Source: Methyloversatilis discipulorum (GTDB lineage: Bacteria > Pseudomonadota > Gammaproteobacteria > Burkholderiales > Rhodocyclaceae). From it: DNA of 64,000 bases. A program made the position numbers and the translations under genes. The notes beneath the pieces are model-generated. The model was not told the DNA's origin, searched no databases, and was given only the letters and a program-made list of their open reading frames with translations. The stretch spans positions 372,001-436,000 of the forward strand of contig NZ_AZUP01000001.1 in NCBI RefSeq assembly GCF_000527135.1, written 5' to 3'. Below, one piece after another: positions 35,753 to 45,553 of this stretch; the stretch's first letter is position 1, and the number at the start of each line of letters is the position of its first letter.

Positions 35753-37280
35753 AATGCAGGCCGCGGCTTTCGTGCCGCTGCATCGCGCTGCGCACGATGA
35801 GATGGGCGGTCATGACCAGATTGCGCAATTCGATCAGGTCATTGCTGATGCGGAAGTGCGCGTAGTACTCGTCGATTTCGCGTTCGAGCAGACGGATGCG
35901 GTGCAGTGCGCGTTCAAGGCGCTTGTTGGTGCGGACGATGCCGACGTAGTCCCACATGAAGCGGCGCAGTTCGTCCCAGTTGTGCGCGATCACCACCTCT
36001 TCGTCGGCGTCGGTCACGCGGCTTTCGTCCCAGGCCGGCAGCTCGGGCAGGGAAGAGCCGGGGCGGGCGAGAATGTCCTGTGCCGCAGACTCCGCATAGA
36101 CGAGGCACTCGAGCAGCGAGTTGCTGGCCAGCCGGTTGGCGCCGTGCAGGCCGGTGTAACTGGTTTCACCGATCGCGTACAGGCCGTCGACATCGGTGTG
36201 CGCACGCTGGTCGACTTTGACGCCGCCGCAGGTGTAGTGCGCCGCCGGCACGACAGGGATGGGTTGCCGCGTAATGTCTATGCCCAGTTCGAGACAGCGG
36301 GCATGGATATTCGGGAAATGGCTGATCAGGAAGTCGGCCGGTTTGTGCGATACGTCGAGATAGACGCAGTCGAGACCGCGCTTCTTCATTTCGTAGTCGA
36401 TCGCCCGTGCCACGACATCGCGCGGCGCCAGTTCGGCGCGCTCGTCGTGCGCCGGCATGAAGCGCTCGCCGTCGGGCAGCCGCAACAGGCCGCCCTCGCC
36501 GCGCATCGCCTCGGTGATCAGGAAAGACTTGGCGTGCGGATGGTAGAGGCAGGTCGGATGGAACTGGATGAACTCCATGTTTCCCACCCGGCAACCGGCG
36601 CGCCAGGCCATCGCGATGCCGTCGCCGGTCGCGGTGTCCGGATTGGTCGTGTATAGATAGACCTTGCCGGCACCGCCGGTTGCCAGCACGACCACTGGCG
36701 CCGCAAAGGTATCGACGCGTTCGTTCTCGATATCGAGGACGTAGGCGCCGGCGCAGCCCAGTTCGGGGCGACCGATCTTCCAGCCGACGATCAGATCGAC
36801 CGCCAGATGGCGTTCGAAGATATGGATGTTCGGGTGCGCCTTGACCTGTCCGGTCAGCGTCATCTGGATGGCCGAGCCGGTTGCGTCGGCCACATGCACG
36901 ATGCGGCGGTGGCTGTGGCCGCCCTCGCGCGTCAGGTGGTAACCGAGCGAAGTTTGGTCGTCGCGCGTGAAGGGAACGCCGCGGCCGATCAGCCATTCGA
37001 TTGCCCGTCGGCCGTTCTCGACCACGAAGCGGCTGGCTTCCGGGTCGCACAGTCCGGCACCGGCGACCAGGGTGTCGCGCAGATGCGCCTCGACCGAGTC
37101 CTCGCTGTCGAGCACGGCAGCCACGCCACCCTGGGCCCAGCTGGACGCCGAGTCCTCCAGCTTCTGCTTGGTGACCAGGGCGACCTGGCGACCGGCTTCC
37201 GCCAGTCGCAAAGCGAGCGCCTGTCCGGCCAGGCCGCTTCCGAGTACCAGCACGTCGAATGTCTGCACGGCGATCAGCAC
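35652..37280 (-). CDS. nadB: L-aspartate oxidase
   Basis: 542 residues. NadB oxidises L-aspartate to iminoaspartate for NAD synthesis, with FAD. The Rossmann motif is [21 protein letters not shown]. Succinate dehydrogenase-like motifs follow: [21 protein letters not shown] and [24 protein letters not shown]; then [10 protein letters not shown] and [15 protein letters not shown]. After the normal end (HFSRDYP) the frame runs on for about 28 residues into ygfX. The start is GTG 37280 with no clear ribosome site; GTG 37268 is an alternative. Confidence 0.95.
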   Translation of the reverse strand: MLIAVQTFDVLVLGSGLAGQALALRLAEAGRQVALVTKQKLEDSASSWAQGGVAAVLDSEDSVEAHLRDTLVAGAGLCDPEASRFVVENGRRAIEWLIGRGVPFTRDDQTSLGYHLTREGGHSHRRIVHVADATGSAIQMTLTGQVKAHPNIHIFERHLAVDLIVGWKIGRPELGCAGAYVLDIENERVDTFAAPVVVLATGGAGKVYLYTTNPDTATGDGIAMAWRAGCRVGNMEFIQFHPTCLYHPHAKSFLITEAMRGEGGLLRLPDGERFMPAHDERAELAPRDVVARAIDYEMKKRGLDCVYLDVSHKPADFLISHFPNIHARCLELGIDITRQPIPVVPAAHYTCGGVKVDQRAHTDVDGLYAIGETSYTGLHGANRLASNSLLECLVYAESAAQDILARPGSSLPELPAWDESRVTDADEEVVIAHNWDELRRFMWDYVGIVRTNKRLERALHRIRLLEREIDEYYAHFRISNDLIELRNLVMTAHLIVRSAMQRHESRGLHFSRDYPDTSDAASPTILRPRRSRQPEELHATTA

Positions 37281-37350
37281 TTCAATGGGAGGGCTGCACT
37301 ATATCGCAGCGCAGCGAGAGGATGCCGGCCGCAGATGTACCCGCTGCAAT

Positions 37351-37377
37351 GAACTTTGTCGTAAGCCCCCGGTCTGT
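37351..37377 (+). promoter_or_regulatory. Sigma-E-type promoter of rpoE
   Basis: GAACTT at 37351-37356 and GTCTGT with its TCTG core at 37373, separated by 15-16 bases, match the extracytoplasmic sigma-E consensus GGAACTT-N15/16-TCTGA. This would make rpoE autoregulated. A TATACT at 37437-37442 may be a second, sigma-70 -10 box. Confidence 0.6.
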
Positions 37378-37500
37378 GCAGGCATGGACGCGACACTACA
37401 CCCCCTCCAAGTGGTACCCAGGCCTGCGCGCTCGGATATACTGCGCGCCAGTTCAAAACCCGCGCCGGTGAAAGACCCGGGTGGCACAACATCGGCCCAG

Positions 37501-38100
37501 ATGAGCGAGCGAGAGGTTGACCAGCTGCTTGTCGAGCGTGCGCAACGCGGCGACAAGCAGGCCTTCGGTCTGTTGGTCAGCAAGTATCAGCGCAAGCTCG
37601 GACGGCTGCTGTCGCGCCTGATACGCGACCCGGCCGAAGTGGAAGACGTGGCACAGGAGGCCTTCATCAAGGCTTACCGTGCGCTGCCCTCGTTCCGCGG
37701 TGAAAGCGCGTTTTACACGTGGCTGTACAGGATAGGCGTCAATACGGCGAAGAACTACCTCGTGTCGCAGGGGCGCAGAGCCCCGACCAGCACGGAGTTC
37801 GATTCCGAAGAGGCGGAAAACTTTGACGACAGCGACAACCTCCGGGACATCAACACCCCCGAGCGGCTGCTGCTGACCAAGCAGATCGGACAGACGGTGA
37901 CCTCCGCAATGGAAGCACTGCCCGAAGAACTGCGCACAGCCATCATGTTGCGTGAGCTCGAAGGCATGGCCTACGAGGAGATCGCGACAGTGATGGATTG
38001 TCCGATCGGGACGGTGCGTTCGCGCATTTTCCGTGCCCGGGAGGCGATCGCCGAGAAGCTGCGGCCGCTGCTCGACACGGCTCCCGACAAGAGGTGGTAA
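37501..38100 (+). CDS. rpoE: RNA polymerase sigma factor RpoE (AlgU-like)
   Basis: 199 residues. Region 2 shows FGLLVSKYQRKLGRLLSRLIRDPAEVEDVAQEAFIKAYRALP, with SAFYTWLYRIGVNTAKNYL; region 4 shows LPEELRTAIMLRELEGMAYEEIA and GTVRSRIFRARE. It directs the envelope-stress regulon. The frame is open far upstream, but ATG 37501 gives the standard start MSEREVDQ. It precedes rseA by 5 bases. Confidence 0.97.
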   Translation: MSEREVDQLLVERAQRGDKQAFGLLVSKYQRKLGRLLSRLIRDPAEVEDVAQEAFIKAYRALPSFRGESAFYTWLYRIGVNTAKNYLVSQGRRAPTSTEFDSEEAENFDDSDNLRDINTPERLLLTKQIGQTVTSAMEALPEELRTAIMLRELEGMAYEEIATVMDCPIGTVRSRIFRAREAIAEKLRPLLDTAPDKRW

Positions 38101-38105
38101 CAGGC

Positions 38106-38612
38106 ATGAAAGAGAATCTGAGCGCATTCATCGACGACGAGCTCGATGAGCGCACGTCGCAGCAGGTGCTGGACCGCCTGCACGCGGACGGCGATCTGCG
38201 CGATGAGTTTGCATTGCAGGTGATGATTGGCGATGTGCTGCGTGGCGACGGCGGTTTCGACGCGCGTTTCACGGCGTCGGTCATGAGCCGGCTCGACGAC
38301 GAGCCCACGGTGCTGGCGCCGGTCGCCTTCCGCGTCCAGCCCGAGGCGAAGCGGCTGTGGATGCCCGCCGCGGCGGCCGTTGCCGGCGTCGCGCTGGTGT
38401 CCTGGTTGGGGCTCGACCTCATGTCCGCTCCCGACGTGCAGCCGCAACTGGCGGTTGCTCCGGTGGTCGTGCCGGTGCAGCTCGCACAGACTGAATCGCC
38501 CCTTCGCGCCTATCTGGTCGCGCATCAGGGTTACTCGCCGACCGGCAGCATGCAGGGCGTCGCGCTCTACGCGCGCGGCGTTTCGGATCCGCAGACCGAC
38601 GACCGTCGATGA
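38106..38612 (+). CDS. rseA: Anti-sigma-E factor RseA
   Basis: 168 residues. The cytoplasmic N-terminal domain starts KENLSAFIDDELDERTSQQVLDRL, the sigma-E binding region. One membrane segment lies near residues 82-100 (LWMPAAAAVAGVALVSWLGL), then a periplasmic tail cleaved during stress. The stop overlaps the rseB start region by 4 bases. Confidence 0.92.
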   Translation: MKENLSAFIDDELDERTSQQVLDRLHADGDLRDEFALQVMIGDVLRGDGGFDARFTASVMSRLDDEPTVLAPVAFRVQPEAKRLWMPAAAAVAGVALVSWLGLDLMSAPDVQPQLAVAPVVVPVQLAQTESPLRAYLVAHQGYSPTGSMQGVALYARGVSDPQTDDRR

Positions 38613-39577
38613 TCGTGCGGGCAGTCTGGCTGTTTGCGTCCCTGCTGTTTGCGCAGGGCGCGCTGGCCCAGGGGCAGCCTGAAGCGCTGTCTCTCCTCGG
38701 GCGAGCGGTGAGCGCCTCGCAGCGCACCTCCTACATCGGCACCTTTGTCTATCAGAGCGGTTCGAACGTCGAAACCTCGCGAGTCGCGCACTACGTCGAC
38801 ACCGAAGGCAATTCGGTGGAACGGCTGGAAGTGCTTGACGGTAGCCCGCGCGAGGTCATCCGCGTCAATGACGAGGTGCGTTGCTACCTGCCGAAGGAAA
38901 AAATCATCATCGAGGACCGGCGTGGCGCACGGAAGACTTTCCCGTCGCTGTTGCCGGAATCGGTCGGCGCGCTCAGCGATTACTACACGGTTCGCAAAGG
39001 CCCACCTGGCCGCGTCGCGGGCTTCGATACCCAGTCGGTGCTGCTCGAGCCGAAGGACGGTTACCGCTACGGTCACATGTTCTGGATCGAGGCACAGACC
39101 GGTCTCTTGCTGAAGGCTCGCATGGTGAACGAGCGCAGCGAACCGATCGAACAGTTCGCCTTCGCCCAGCTGCAGCTCGGTCCGGCGCTGACGCGTGAGG
39201 ACGTGCAATCCAGGCTGGCCGCCTCGTCGTCCGGCTGGAAGGTGCACACGGCGAATTCGACCCAGGCCCAGAATGCCGACCTCGGCTGGACGATGAATGG
39301 CGACGTGCCGGGCTTCCGCCAGATCGCCGGCATGAAGCGCTCGCTCGGCCCGGACCGCCCCGACATGGTCCATATGGTGTTCTCCGACGGCCTCGCTGCG
39401 ATCTCGGTATTCATCGAGCCCTACCGCAAGGAGGACGGAAACGTCGTCGGGCCGATGAAGCACGGTGCGGTCAACGTCTACAAGCGACGGCTGGCGGGCT
39501 ACGTCATCACCGCGCTCGGCGAAGTGCCGCCGCACAGTCTGCAGCGCATGGCGGACGCGGTGGGACAGAAGCGTTGA
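38609..39577 (+). CDS. rseB: Sigma-E regulatory protein RseB (MucB)
   Basis: 322 residues with signal peptide (MIVRAVWLFASLLFAQGALAQG). The lipoprotein-carrier-like fold starts at ASQRTSYIGTFVYQSG and contains SRVAHYVDTEGNSVERLEVLDGSPREV. The C-terminal MucB/RseB domain includes FSDGLAAISVFIEP. It binds RseA in the periplasm and blocks its cleavage until off-pathway lipopolysaccharide is present. It overlaps rseC by 1 base (TGATG). Confidence 0.94.
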   Translation: MIVRAVWLFASLLFAQGALAQGQPEALSLLGRAVSASQRTSYIGTFVYQSGSNVETSRVAHYVDTEGNSVERLEVLDGSPREVIRVNDEVRCYLPKEKIIIEDRRGARKTFPSLLPESVGALSDYYTVRKGPPGRVAGFDTQSVLLEPKDGYRYGHMFWIEAQTGLLLKARMVNERSEPIEQFAFAQLQLGPALTREDVQSRLAASSSGWKVHTANSTQAQNADLGWTMNGDVPGFRQIAGMKRSLGPDRPDMVHMVFSDGLAAISVFIEPYRKEDGNVVGPMKHGAVNVYKRRLAGYVITALGEVPPHSLQRMADAVGQKR

Positions 39578-40005
39578 TGAACGTCCGTTCGGGTCAGGTC
39601 CGCCGCGTTGCCGATGGTTTCGCCTGGGTCGACGTCGAGCGCCAGAGTGGTTGCGGTCGATGTGCAGAAAGTGGCGGTTGTGGCCGGGCCTGTGAATCGG
39701 CCGCCGCGACCTACGTCATACCCGTCGACGTCGCCGTGCTGCCAGGCGAACGCGTCGATGTCGTCGTGTCGCAGCGGGCGCCGCTGATCGCCGCGCTGCT
39801 GACCTACGGCGTGGCGCTGCTCGCGCTGTTCGTGGGCGTTGCACTGGCGATGCTGCTTGCCGGCGATTCGGACCTCTCAGTGGCCGCAGGGGCCGTGGTC
39901 GGTCTGATCGCGGCAGTGCTCTGGCTGCGCGGCAGCCGCTCGCGCAGCACGCTCATTCCTTCCGTGCGTATCCTTTCCGGTCGCGACCTTTCGCCCAGAT
40001 CATGA
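39577..40005 (+). CDS. rseC: RseC/MucC-family membrane protein
   Basis: 142 residues. The N-terminal domain has a cysteine cluster C-G-R-C-x5-C-G-x2-C (residues about 25-36), typical of RseC. Two membrane segments follow (APLIAALLTYGVALLALFVG and VAAGAVVGLIAAVLWL). It is linked to electron transfer to SoxR and to sigma-E control. The ATG overlaps the rseB stop by one base; its stop overlaps the degP start (ATGA). Confidence 0.92.
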   Translation: MNVRSGQVRRVADGFAWVDVERQSGCGRCAESGGCGRACESAAATYVIPVDVAVLPGERVDVVVSQRAPLIAALLTYGVALLALFVGVALAMLLAGDSDLSVAAGAVVGLIAAVLWLRGSRSRSTLIPSVRILSGRDLSPRS

Positions 40006-41444
40006 AATCCCTGTTCGCGGCTGCGGTGTTCAGCCTGAGTTGCCTGTTTGCCCTCGTTCCCCCGGCCAGCGCGCAGCGCGAACTGCCGGATTTTTCGCAA
40101 CTGGTCGAGCAGCAGGGCCGGGCAGTGGTCAACATCAGCACGACGCAGAAGGTCAGTACGCGGGCGATGCCGCAGTTGCCGCCGGGGCTGGACGAAGACG
40201 ACCCGATGTTCGATTTCTTCCGCCGCTTCATTCCGCAGCAACCCGGTGGGCCGGGTTCGCAGGACGCTCGCTCGCTCGGGTCAGGCTTCATCATTTCGGC
40301 CGACGGCTATCTGATGACCAACGCGCACGTGGTGGACGAAGCCGACGAAATCACCGTCCGCCTGTCCGACAAGCGCGAATTCCGGGCGCGCGTGATCGGT
40401 GCCGACAAGCGCACCGACGTCGCGCTGCTCAAGATCGACGCCACCGGCCTGCCGGTCGTCCGCTTCGGTGACGCCAACAAGCTCAAGGTCGGCGAGTGGG
40501 TGGTGGCCATCGGCTCGCCTTTCGGTTTCGAGAGCTCGGTCACCGCCGGCATCGTGTCGGCCAAGGGACGTTCGCTGCCGCAGGAAAACTTCGTTCCCTT
40601 CATCCAGACCGACGTCGCCATCAATCCCGGCAATTCGGGCGGGCCGCTGTTCAATCTGCGCGGCGAGGTGGTGGGCATCAATTCGCAGATCTACAGCCGC
40701 AACGGCGGTTTCATGGGCCTCTCCTTCGCCATTCCGATCGACGTCGCGATGGATGTGCAGTCGCAACTGCGCGCCACCGGCCGCGTACAGCGCGGACGCA
40801 TCGGCGTGGTCATACAGGAAGTGACGAAGGAACTGGCTGACTCCTTCGGCCTGCCGAACGCCGAAGGTGCGCTGGTCAGTTCGGTCGAGCCGCGTGGCCC
40901 GGCGGAGAAGGCGGGCATCGAACCGGGCGACGTGATCCTGCGGTTCGACGGCAAGCAGGTCGAGAAGTCGGGCGATCTGCCGCGACTGGTGGGCGGGACG
41001 AAGCCGGGCACGGCGTCGGTCGCGCAGATCTGGCGCAACGGTGCGACGCGTGACATCCGCGTCACTGTGGCCGAACTGAGCGACGAACGCATCGACCCGC
41101 GCAAGGCTCGCCGTGGCGCAGCCCCCGAGGCGGCACCCGCGCCCAACCGGCTGGGCCTGGTGCTGTCCGAGCTGACGCCGCAGCAGAAACGCGAACTGAA
41201 GGTCGACGGCGGGCTGAAGGTCGAGGAGGTTGCCGGCAACCAGCGCTCCGATCTGCGGGCCGGCGATGTCATCCTGGCGGTAATCGCCCGCGGCAAGCAG
41301 ACGCCGGTCGGCACGCTGGAGCAGTTCAACAAGATCCTCTCCAGTATCGAACCCAAGGTCGGGCTGACGGTGCTGGTGCGCCGCGGCGACAGCCAGACCT
41401 TCCTGACGCTGCGCGCGCCGAACGGGCAGGGCGACGGCAAGTGA
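40002..41444 (+). CDS. degP: Periplasmic serine protease DegP/MucD (Do family)
   Basis: 480 residues with signal peptide (LFAAAVFSLSCLFALVPPASAQ). The trypsin-like triad is present: His in MTNAHVVDEAD, Asp in RTDVALLKID, Ser in NPGNSGGPLF. Two PDZ domains follow (about residues 270-370 and 385-475). It degrades or refolds misfolded envelope proteins. Being last in the rpoE-rse group is the common betaproteobacterial MucD layout. The stop overlaps the glutaredoxin-like gene (GTGA). Confidence 0.95.
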   Translation: MKSLFAAAVFSLSCLFALVPPASAQRELPDFSQLVEQQGRAVVNISTTQKVSTRAMPQLPPGLDEDDPMFDFFRRFIPQQPGGPGSQDARSLGSGFIISADGYLMTNAHVVDEADEITVRLSDKREFRARVIGADKRTDVALLKIDATGLPVVRFGDANKLKVGEWVVAIGSPFGFESSVTAGIVSAKGRSLPQENFVPFIQTDVAINPGNSGGPLFNLRGEVVGINSQIYSRNGGFMGLSFAIPIDVAMDVQSQLRATGRVQRGRIGVVIQEVTKELADSFGLPNAEGALVSSVEPRGPAEKAGIEPGDVILRFDGKQVEKSGDLPRLVGGTKPGTASVAQIWRNGATRDIRVTVAELSDERIDPRKARRGAAPEAAPAPNRLGLVLSELTPQQKRELKVDGGLKVEEVAGNQRSDLRAGDVILAVIARGKQTPVGTLEQFNKILSSIEPKVGLTVLVRRGDSQTFLTLRAPNGQGDGK

Positions 41445-41698
41445 GCGGCGCTCAGCGCGAACTGACGCTCTACCTGCGGCGCTGGTGTCATCTGTGCGAC
41501 GAACTGATCGAGGCGCTCGAGCCGCTGATCGCCGGTCAGGGGATCAGCGTGCGCGAAATCGATATCGACGAGCACGAGGAATTCGAGGACGCCTATGGCG
41601 AGCACATTCCGGTGCTCTGTGCCGGCGATCGCGAACTGTGCCGGCACCGGCTGGACGAGGGGGCGGTACGGGCCTATCTGCTAGAATCGCGCGCTTGA
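41441..41698 (+). CDS. Glutaredoxin-like (thioredoxin-fold) protein
   Basis: 85 residues. The redox motif C-x2-C is in LYLRRWCHLCDELIEALEPL, then IDIDEHEEFEDAYGEHIPVLCAGD with the cis-proline. Starts at GTG 41441, overlapping degP. It is found in the same place in many betaproteobacteria. Its substrate is unknown; cytoplasmic. Confidence 0.88.
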   Translation: MSGAQRELTLYLRRWCHLCDELIEALEPLIAGQGISVREIDIDEHEEFEDAYGEHIPVLCAGDRELCRHRLDEGAVRAYLLESRA

Positions 41699-41726
41699 CT
41701 GCAGGCCCGGTCCGGCTGACCGCACA

Positions 41727-41753
41727 GGGGTGCCCGCCACGGCGCCCTTTTTT
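41727..41753 (+). terminator. Intrinsic terminator between glutaredoxin-like gene and lepA
   Basis: GGGGTGCC and GGCGCCC pair with one wobble around CGCCAC, then six T residues (41748-41753). It would end or attenuate the sigma-E transcript before lepA. Confidence 0.6.
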
Positions 41754-41800
41754 GTTTTCCGCCGCCCTTTATTGATTCCGTTCCCGATTCCATTCGACTG

Positions 41801-43594
41801 ATGCAGCACATCCGAAATTTTTCCATCATCGCCCACATCGATCACGGCAAGTCCACGCTGGCGGACCGGCTGATCCAGCGCTGCGGCGGCCTGTCCGACC
41901 GTGAGATGGAGGCGCAGGTACTTGACTCGATGGATCTGGAGCGCGAGCGCGGCATCACCATCAAGGCGCAGACCGCTGCGCTGTCGTACAAGGCCAAGGA
42001 CGGTCAGGTCTATAACCTGAACCTGATCGACACCCCGGGCCACGTCGACTTTTCCTACGAGGTGAGCCGCTCGCTGTCCGCCTGCGAAGGCGCGTTGCTG
42101 GTGGTCGACGCCTCTCAGGGCGTCGAGGCGCAGACGGTGGCCAACTGCTACACCGCGCTCGACCTCGGCGTCGAGGTGGTGCCGGTGCTGAACAAGATGG
42201 ACCTGCCGCAGGCCGATCCGGACAACGCGAAGCAGGAAGTCGAGGACGTGATCGGCATCGACGCGACCGACGCCATTCCGTGTTCGGCCAAGACCGGCAT
42301 GGGCATCGACGACATCCTCGAAGCGGTGATCGCGCGCATTCCGGCGCCCAAGGGTGATCCGGAGGCGCCGTTGAAGGCGCTCATCATCGATTCCTGGTTC
42401 GACAACTACGTCGGCGTGGTGATGCTGGTGCGCGTGGTCGATGGCGCGCTGAAGCCCAAGGACAAGATGCTGCTGATGTCGACCGGTGCCCAGTACCAGT
42501 GCGACCAGGTCGGCGTGTTCACGCCGAAGTCGGTGCAGAAGACCAGTCTGTCCGCCGGCGAGGTGGGCTTCATCATTTCCGGCATCAAGGAACTGCAGGC
42601 CGCCAAGGTTGGCGACACCATCACGCTGGCTGACCGCCGCGCCGATGCGCCGCTGCCTGGCTTCAAGGAGATCAAGCCGCAGGTGTTCGCCGGTCTTTAC
42701 CCGGTCGAAGCCAGCGAGTACGACCAGCTGCGCGAGTCGCTGGAAAAGCTCAAGCTGAACGACGCCTCGCTGCAGTACGAGCCGGAAGTGTCGCAGGCGC
42801 TGGGCTTCGGTTTCCGCTGTGGCTTCCTCGGCATGCTGCACATGGAGATCGTGCAGGAGCGGCTGGAACGCGAATTCGACATGGACCTCATCACGACGGC
42901 GCCGACCGTGGTGTACGAGGTGCTGATGAACGACGGCAGCGTCGTCATGGTGGAAAACCCGTCCAAGCTGCCGGAGACGTCCAAGGTCGCCGAAATCCGC
43001 GAGCCCATCATCAAGGCGGTCATCTTCATGCCGCAGGATTACCTGGGTGCGGTGATCACGCTGTGTGAGCAGAAGCGCGGTCAGCAGGTGAACATGCTCT
43101 ACCACGGCCGTCAGGTGCAGCTGACCTACGACCTGCCGATGGCCGAAGTGGTGTTCGACTTCTTCGACAAGCTGAAATCGGTGTCACGCGGCTATGCCTC
43201 GCTCGACTACGAGTTCAAGGAATACCGCGCCGCCGACGTCGTGAAGCTCGATCTGATGGTGGCGGGCGAAAAGGTCGATGCGCTGTCGGTCATCGTCCAT
43301 CGGGCCAACGCGCAGTTCCGCGGCCGCGAGGTGGCAGCGAAGATGCGCGAACTGATTCCGCGCCAGATGTTCGACGTGCCGGTGCAAGCGGCGATCGGTG
43401 CGCACATCATCGCGCGCGAAACGATCAAGGCGCTGCGCAAGAACGTGCTGGCCAAGTGCTACGGCGGCGACATCACGCGGAAGAAGAAGCTGCTGGAAAA
43501 GCAGAAGGCCGGCAAGAAGCGCATGAAGCAGGTGGGCAATGTGGAAATTCCGCAGGAAGCCTTCCTTGCCGTGCTGCGGGTGGATGACAAATAA
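41801..43594 (+). CDS. lepA: Elongation factor 4 (LepA)
   Basis: 597 residues, full length. GTPase motifs: [14 protein letters not shown] (G1), RGITIKAQ (G2), DTPGHVDF (G3), [11 protein letters not shown] (G4) and SAKTGMG (G5). The C-terminal LepA-specific domain is rich in lysine ([19 protein letters not shown]). LepA back-translocates or remodels stalled ribosomes. Preceded by a terminator and followed by lepB with 54 bases between. Confidence 0.97.
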   Translation: MQHIRNFSIIAHIDHGKSTLADRLIQRCGGLSDREMEAQVLDSMDLERERGITIKAQTAALSYKAKDGQVYNLNLIDTPGHVDFSYEVSRSLSACEGALLVVDASQGVEAQTVANCYTALDLGVEVVPVLNKMDLPQADPDNAKQEVEDVIGIDATDAIPCSAKTGMGIDDILEAVIARIPAPKGDPEAPLKALIIDSWFDNYVGVVMLVRVVDGALKPKDKMLLMSTGAQYQCDQVGVFTPKSVQKTSLSAGEVGFIISGIKELQAAKVGDTITLADRRADAPLPGFKEIKPQVFAGLYPVEASEYDQLRESLEKLKLNDASLQYEPEVSQALGFGFRCGFLGMLHMEIVQERLEREFDMDLITTAPTVVYEVLMNDGSVVMVENPSKLPETSKVAEIREPIIKAVIFMPQDYLGAVITLCEQKRGQQVNMLYHGRQVQLTYDLPMAEVVFDFFDKLKSVSRGYASLDYEFKEYRAADVVKLDLMVAGEKVDALSVIVHRANAQFRGREVAAKMRELIPRQMFDVPVQAAIGAHIIARETIKALRKNVLAKCYGGDITRKKKLLEKQKAGKKRMKQVGNVEIPQEAFLAVLRVDDK

Positions 43595-43648
43595 GACGGC
43601 GGCCCTCCGGACGACCGATCAGACCTAAAACGCGACTGGATTCCCATC

Positions 43649-44461
43649 TTGAATTTCGCACTGATTCTTTTTGTGCTGTGTGTGCTCACGGGCATTCTGT
43701 GGGTGATGGACAAGGCGGTGTTCGCCAAGCAACGCCCGGCCGGTACGCCCGATCCGTGGTGGGTTGAGTACGGCGCCAGTTTCTTCCCCGTCATCATCGT
43801 CGTGTTCACGCTGCGCAGTTTCGTCGTCGAACCCTTCCGCATTCCGTCCGGCTCGATGATTCCGACCCTGCTGGTGGGCGACTTCATCCTGGTGAACAAA
43901 TACACCTACGGCGTGCGGCTGCCGGTGCTCAACACCAAGATCGTCGACATGAATGATCCGCAGCGCGGCGATGTGATGGTGTTCCGCTACCCGGCCGATC
44001 CGTCGGTCGACTACATCAAGCGCGTGGTCGGTCTGCCGGGCGACAAGATCGCCTACCAGAACAAGCGACTCACCATCAACGGCGTCGAGGTGCCGGTGAA
44101 GGCGCAGGAGGACTACTTCCACAAGGAACGTGCCTACTATTCCAATCGTTACTCGGAAACGCTGGGCGAGGTCGAACATTCCATCCTGAACGACCGCGAC
44201 GCGCGCGCCGACGTACCGATGGCGCTCGATTTTCCGGGCCGCGAGAACTGTGTCTACAATCACGAAGGGGTGAGCTGCGAGGTGCCGGCCGGCCACTATT
44301 TCGTGCTGGGCGACAACCGCGACCAGAGTGCCGACAGCCGCGTCTGGGGCTTCGTGCCGGACGCCAACATCGTCGGCAAGGCCTTCTTCGTCTGGTTCCA
44401 CGCGGATGCCATCGTGCCGCCGAAGGGCATCGATTTCGGCCGCATCGGCAGCTTCCGTTGA
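43649..44461 (+). CDS. lepB: Signal peptidase I
   Basis: 270 residues. Two membrane segments (residues 2-20 and 42-60) precede the periplasmic catalytic domain. The nucleophile is S69 in PSGSMIPTL and the general base is K124 in DYIKRVVGLPGD; GDNRDQSADSRVWGFV is box E. It removes signal peptides from exported proteins. The start is TTG 43649. Three residues after the second membrane segment the catalytic loop begins, as normal. Confidence 0.95.
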   Translation: MNFALILFVLCVLTGILWVMDKAVFAKQRPAGTPDPWWVEYGASFFPVIIVVFTLRSFVVEPFRIPSGSMIPTLLVGDFILVNKYTYGVRLPVLNTKIVDMNDPQRGDVMVFRYPADPSVDYIKRVVGLPGDKIAYQNKRLTINGVEVPVKAQEDYFHKERAYYSNRYSETLGEVEHSILNDRDARADVPMALDFPGRENCVYNHEGVSCEVPAGHYFVLGDNRDQSADSRVWGFVPDANIVGKAFFVWFHADAIVPPKGIDFGRIGSFR

Positions 44462-44505
44462 TCAGGCAGCGTCAGACAATCAGAACAGGCAACAGGGAGA
44501 CAGCG

Positions 44506-44871
44506 ATGCAGCGCAAGCAGTCCGGTCTGAGCATGGTGGGATTCATTCTGGTGGCGGGTCTGGTTGCCATCGTCGTCATCCTCGGCATGAAGTCGGTGCC
44601 GGCGGTGATCGAGTACTACACCATCCTGAAGAACGTGAAAGCCATCGTGAAGAGCGGCGAGGTCAAGGGTGGCACCGTCGCCGACTACCGCAATGCCTAC
44701 GCCAAGCGCGCCATCATGGACGAAATGTCCAGCGTCACGCCGGCCGATCTCGACATCGTCAAGGACACCCAGGGCGTCGAGATTTCCTTCGCCTACCAGC
44801 GCAAGGTACCGCTGTGGGGGCCGGTGAGCCTGTTGTTCGAATTCGAAGGGTCGGCCTCGGGGTCGAACTGA
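44506..44871 (+). CDS. DUF4845 membrane protein
   Basis: 121 residues. Begins MQRKQSGLSMVGFILVAGLVAIVVILGMKSVPAVIEYYTI: a type IV pilin-like leader followed by one membrane helix. DUF4845 proteins sit between lepB and rnc in many betaproteobacteria. ATG 44506 has GGGAG upstream. Function unknown. Confidence 0.85.
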   Translation: MQRKQSGLSMVGFILVAGLVAIVVILGMKSVPAVIEYYTILKNVKAIVKSGEVKGGTVADYRNAYAKRAIMDEMSSVTPADLDIVKDTQGVEISFAYQRKVPLWGPVSLLFEFEGSASGSN

Positions 44872-44875
44872 CGCG

Positions 44876-45553
44876 TTGAACCCGGATGCCCAGATCGAGC
44901 AGGCGCTCGGCCACGTTTTCGCGTCGCGCGCACTGCTCGCACAGGCGCTGACGCACAGCAGCTTCTCTTCTACCCACAACGAGCGGCTCGAACTGCTGGG
45001 CGACGCGGTGCTCGACTGCGTCGCCACCGACCTGCTTTTCCGTCGCTTTCCGGACGTGCCCGAAGGCCTGCTGTCGCGGCTGCGCGCGTCGCTGGTGAAG
45101 GAAGACACGCTGGCCGAAATCGCTGCCGCCATCGCTGTCGGCGACGCGCTGCGGCTCAGCGCGGGCGAGCTGAAGACCGGCGGTCGCAGCCGCCCGGCGC
45201 TGCTGGCGAATGCACTCGAAGCGCTGATCGGCGCAGTCTTCCTCGAAGGCGGCTACGAGGCGGCGCGCAAGGTGGTCGCACGGCTGCTTGATGCCCGCCT
45301 GAATGCACTGAATCCCGAGCGCGACGCCCGCGACCCGAAGACGGCGCTGCAGGAATGGCTGCACGCGCGGGCCAAGAAACCGCCGCGCTACGAAATCGCC
45401 TCCACCTCCGGGCCGGCGCACGCGCCGGTGTTCTGCGCCGCCTGCATCGTCGAAGCCTATGGTCTGCGCACCGAAGGCGAAGGGCGCAGCCGCCGCCACG
45501 CCGAGCAGGCCGCCGCCACGCGCGCACTCGAACAACTTCAGGGGCAGTCATGA
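44876..45553 (+). CDS. rnc: Ribonuclease III
   Basis: 225 residues. The RNase III signature is ERLELLGDAVLD, with a second catalytic motif ANALEALIGAVFLEGG. A C-terminal double-stranded RNA-binding domain starts near DPKTALQEWLHARAKKPPRYE. It processes rRNA precursors. The start is TTG 44876 with a weak ribosome site. The stop overlaps the era start (ATGA). Confidence 0.95.
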   Translation: MNPDAQIEQALGHVFASRALLAQALTHSSFSSTHNERLELLGDAVLDCVATDLLFRRFPDVPEGLLSRLRASLVKEDTLAEIAAAIAVGDALRLSAGELKTGGRSRPALLANALEALIGAVFLEGGYEAARKVVARLLDARLNALNPERDARDPKTALQEWLHARAKKPPRYEIASTSGPAHAPVFCAACIVEAYGLRTEGEGRSRRHAEQAAATRALEQLQGQS

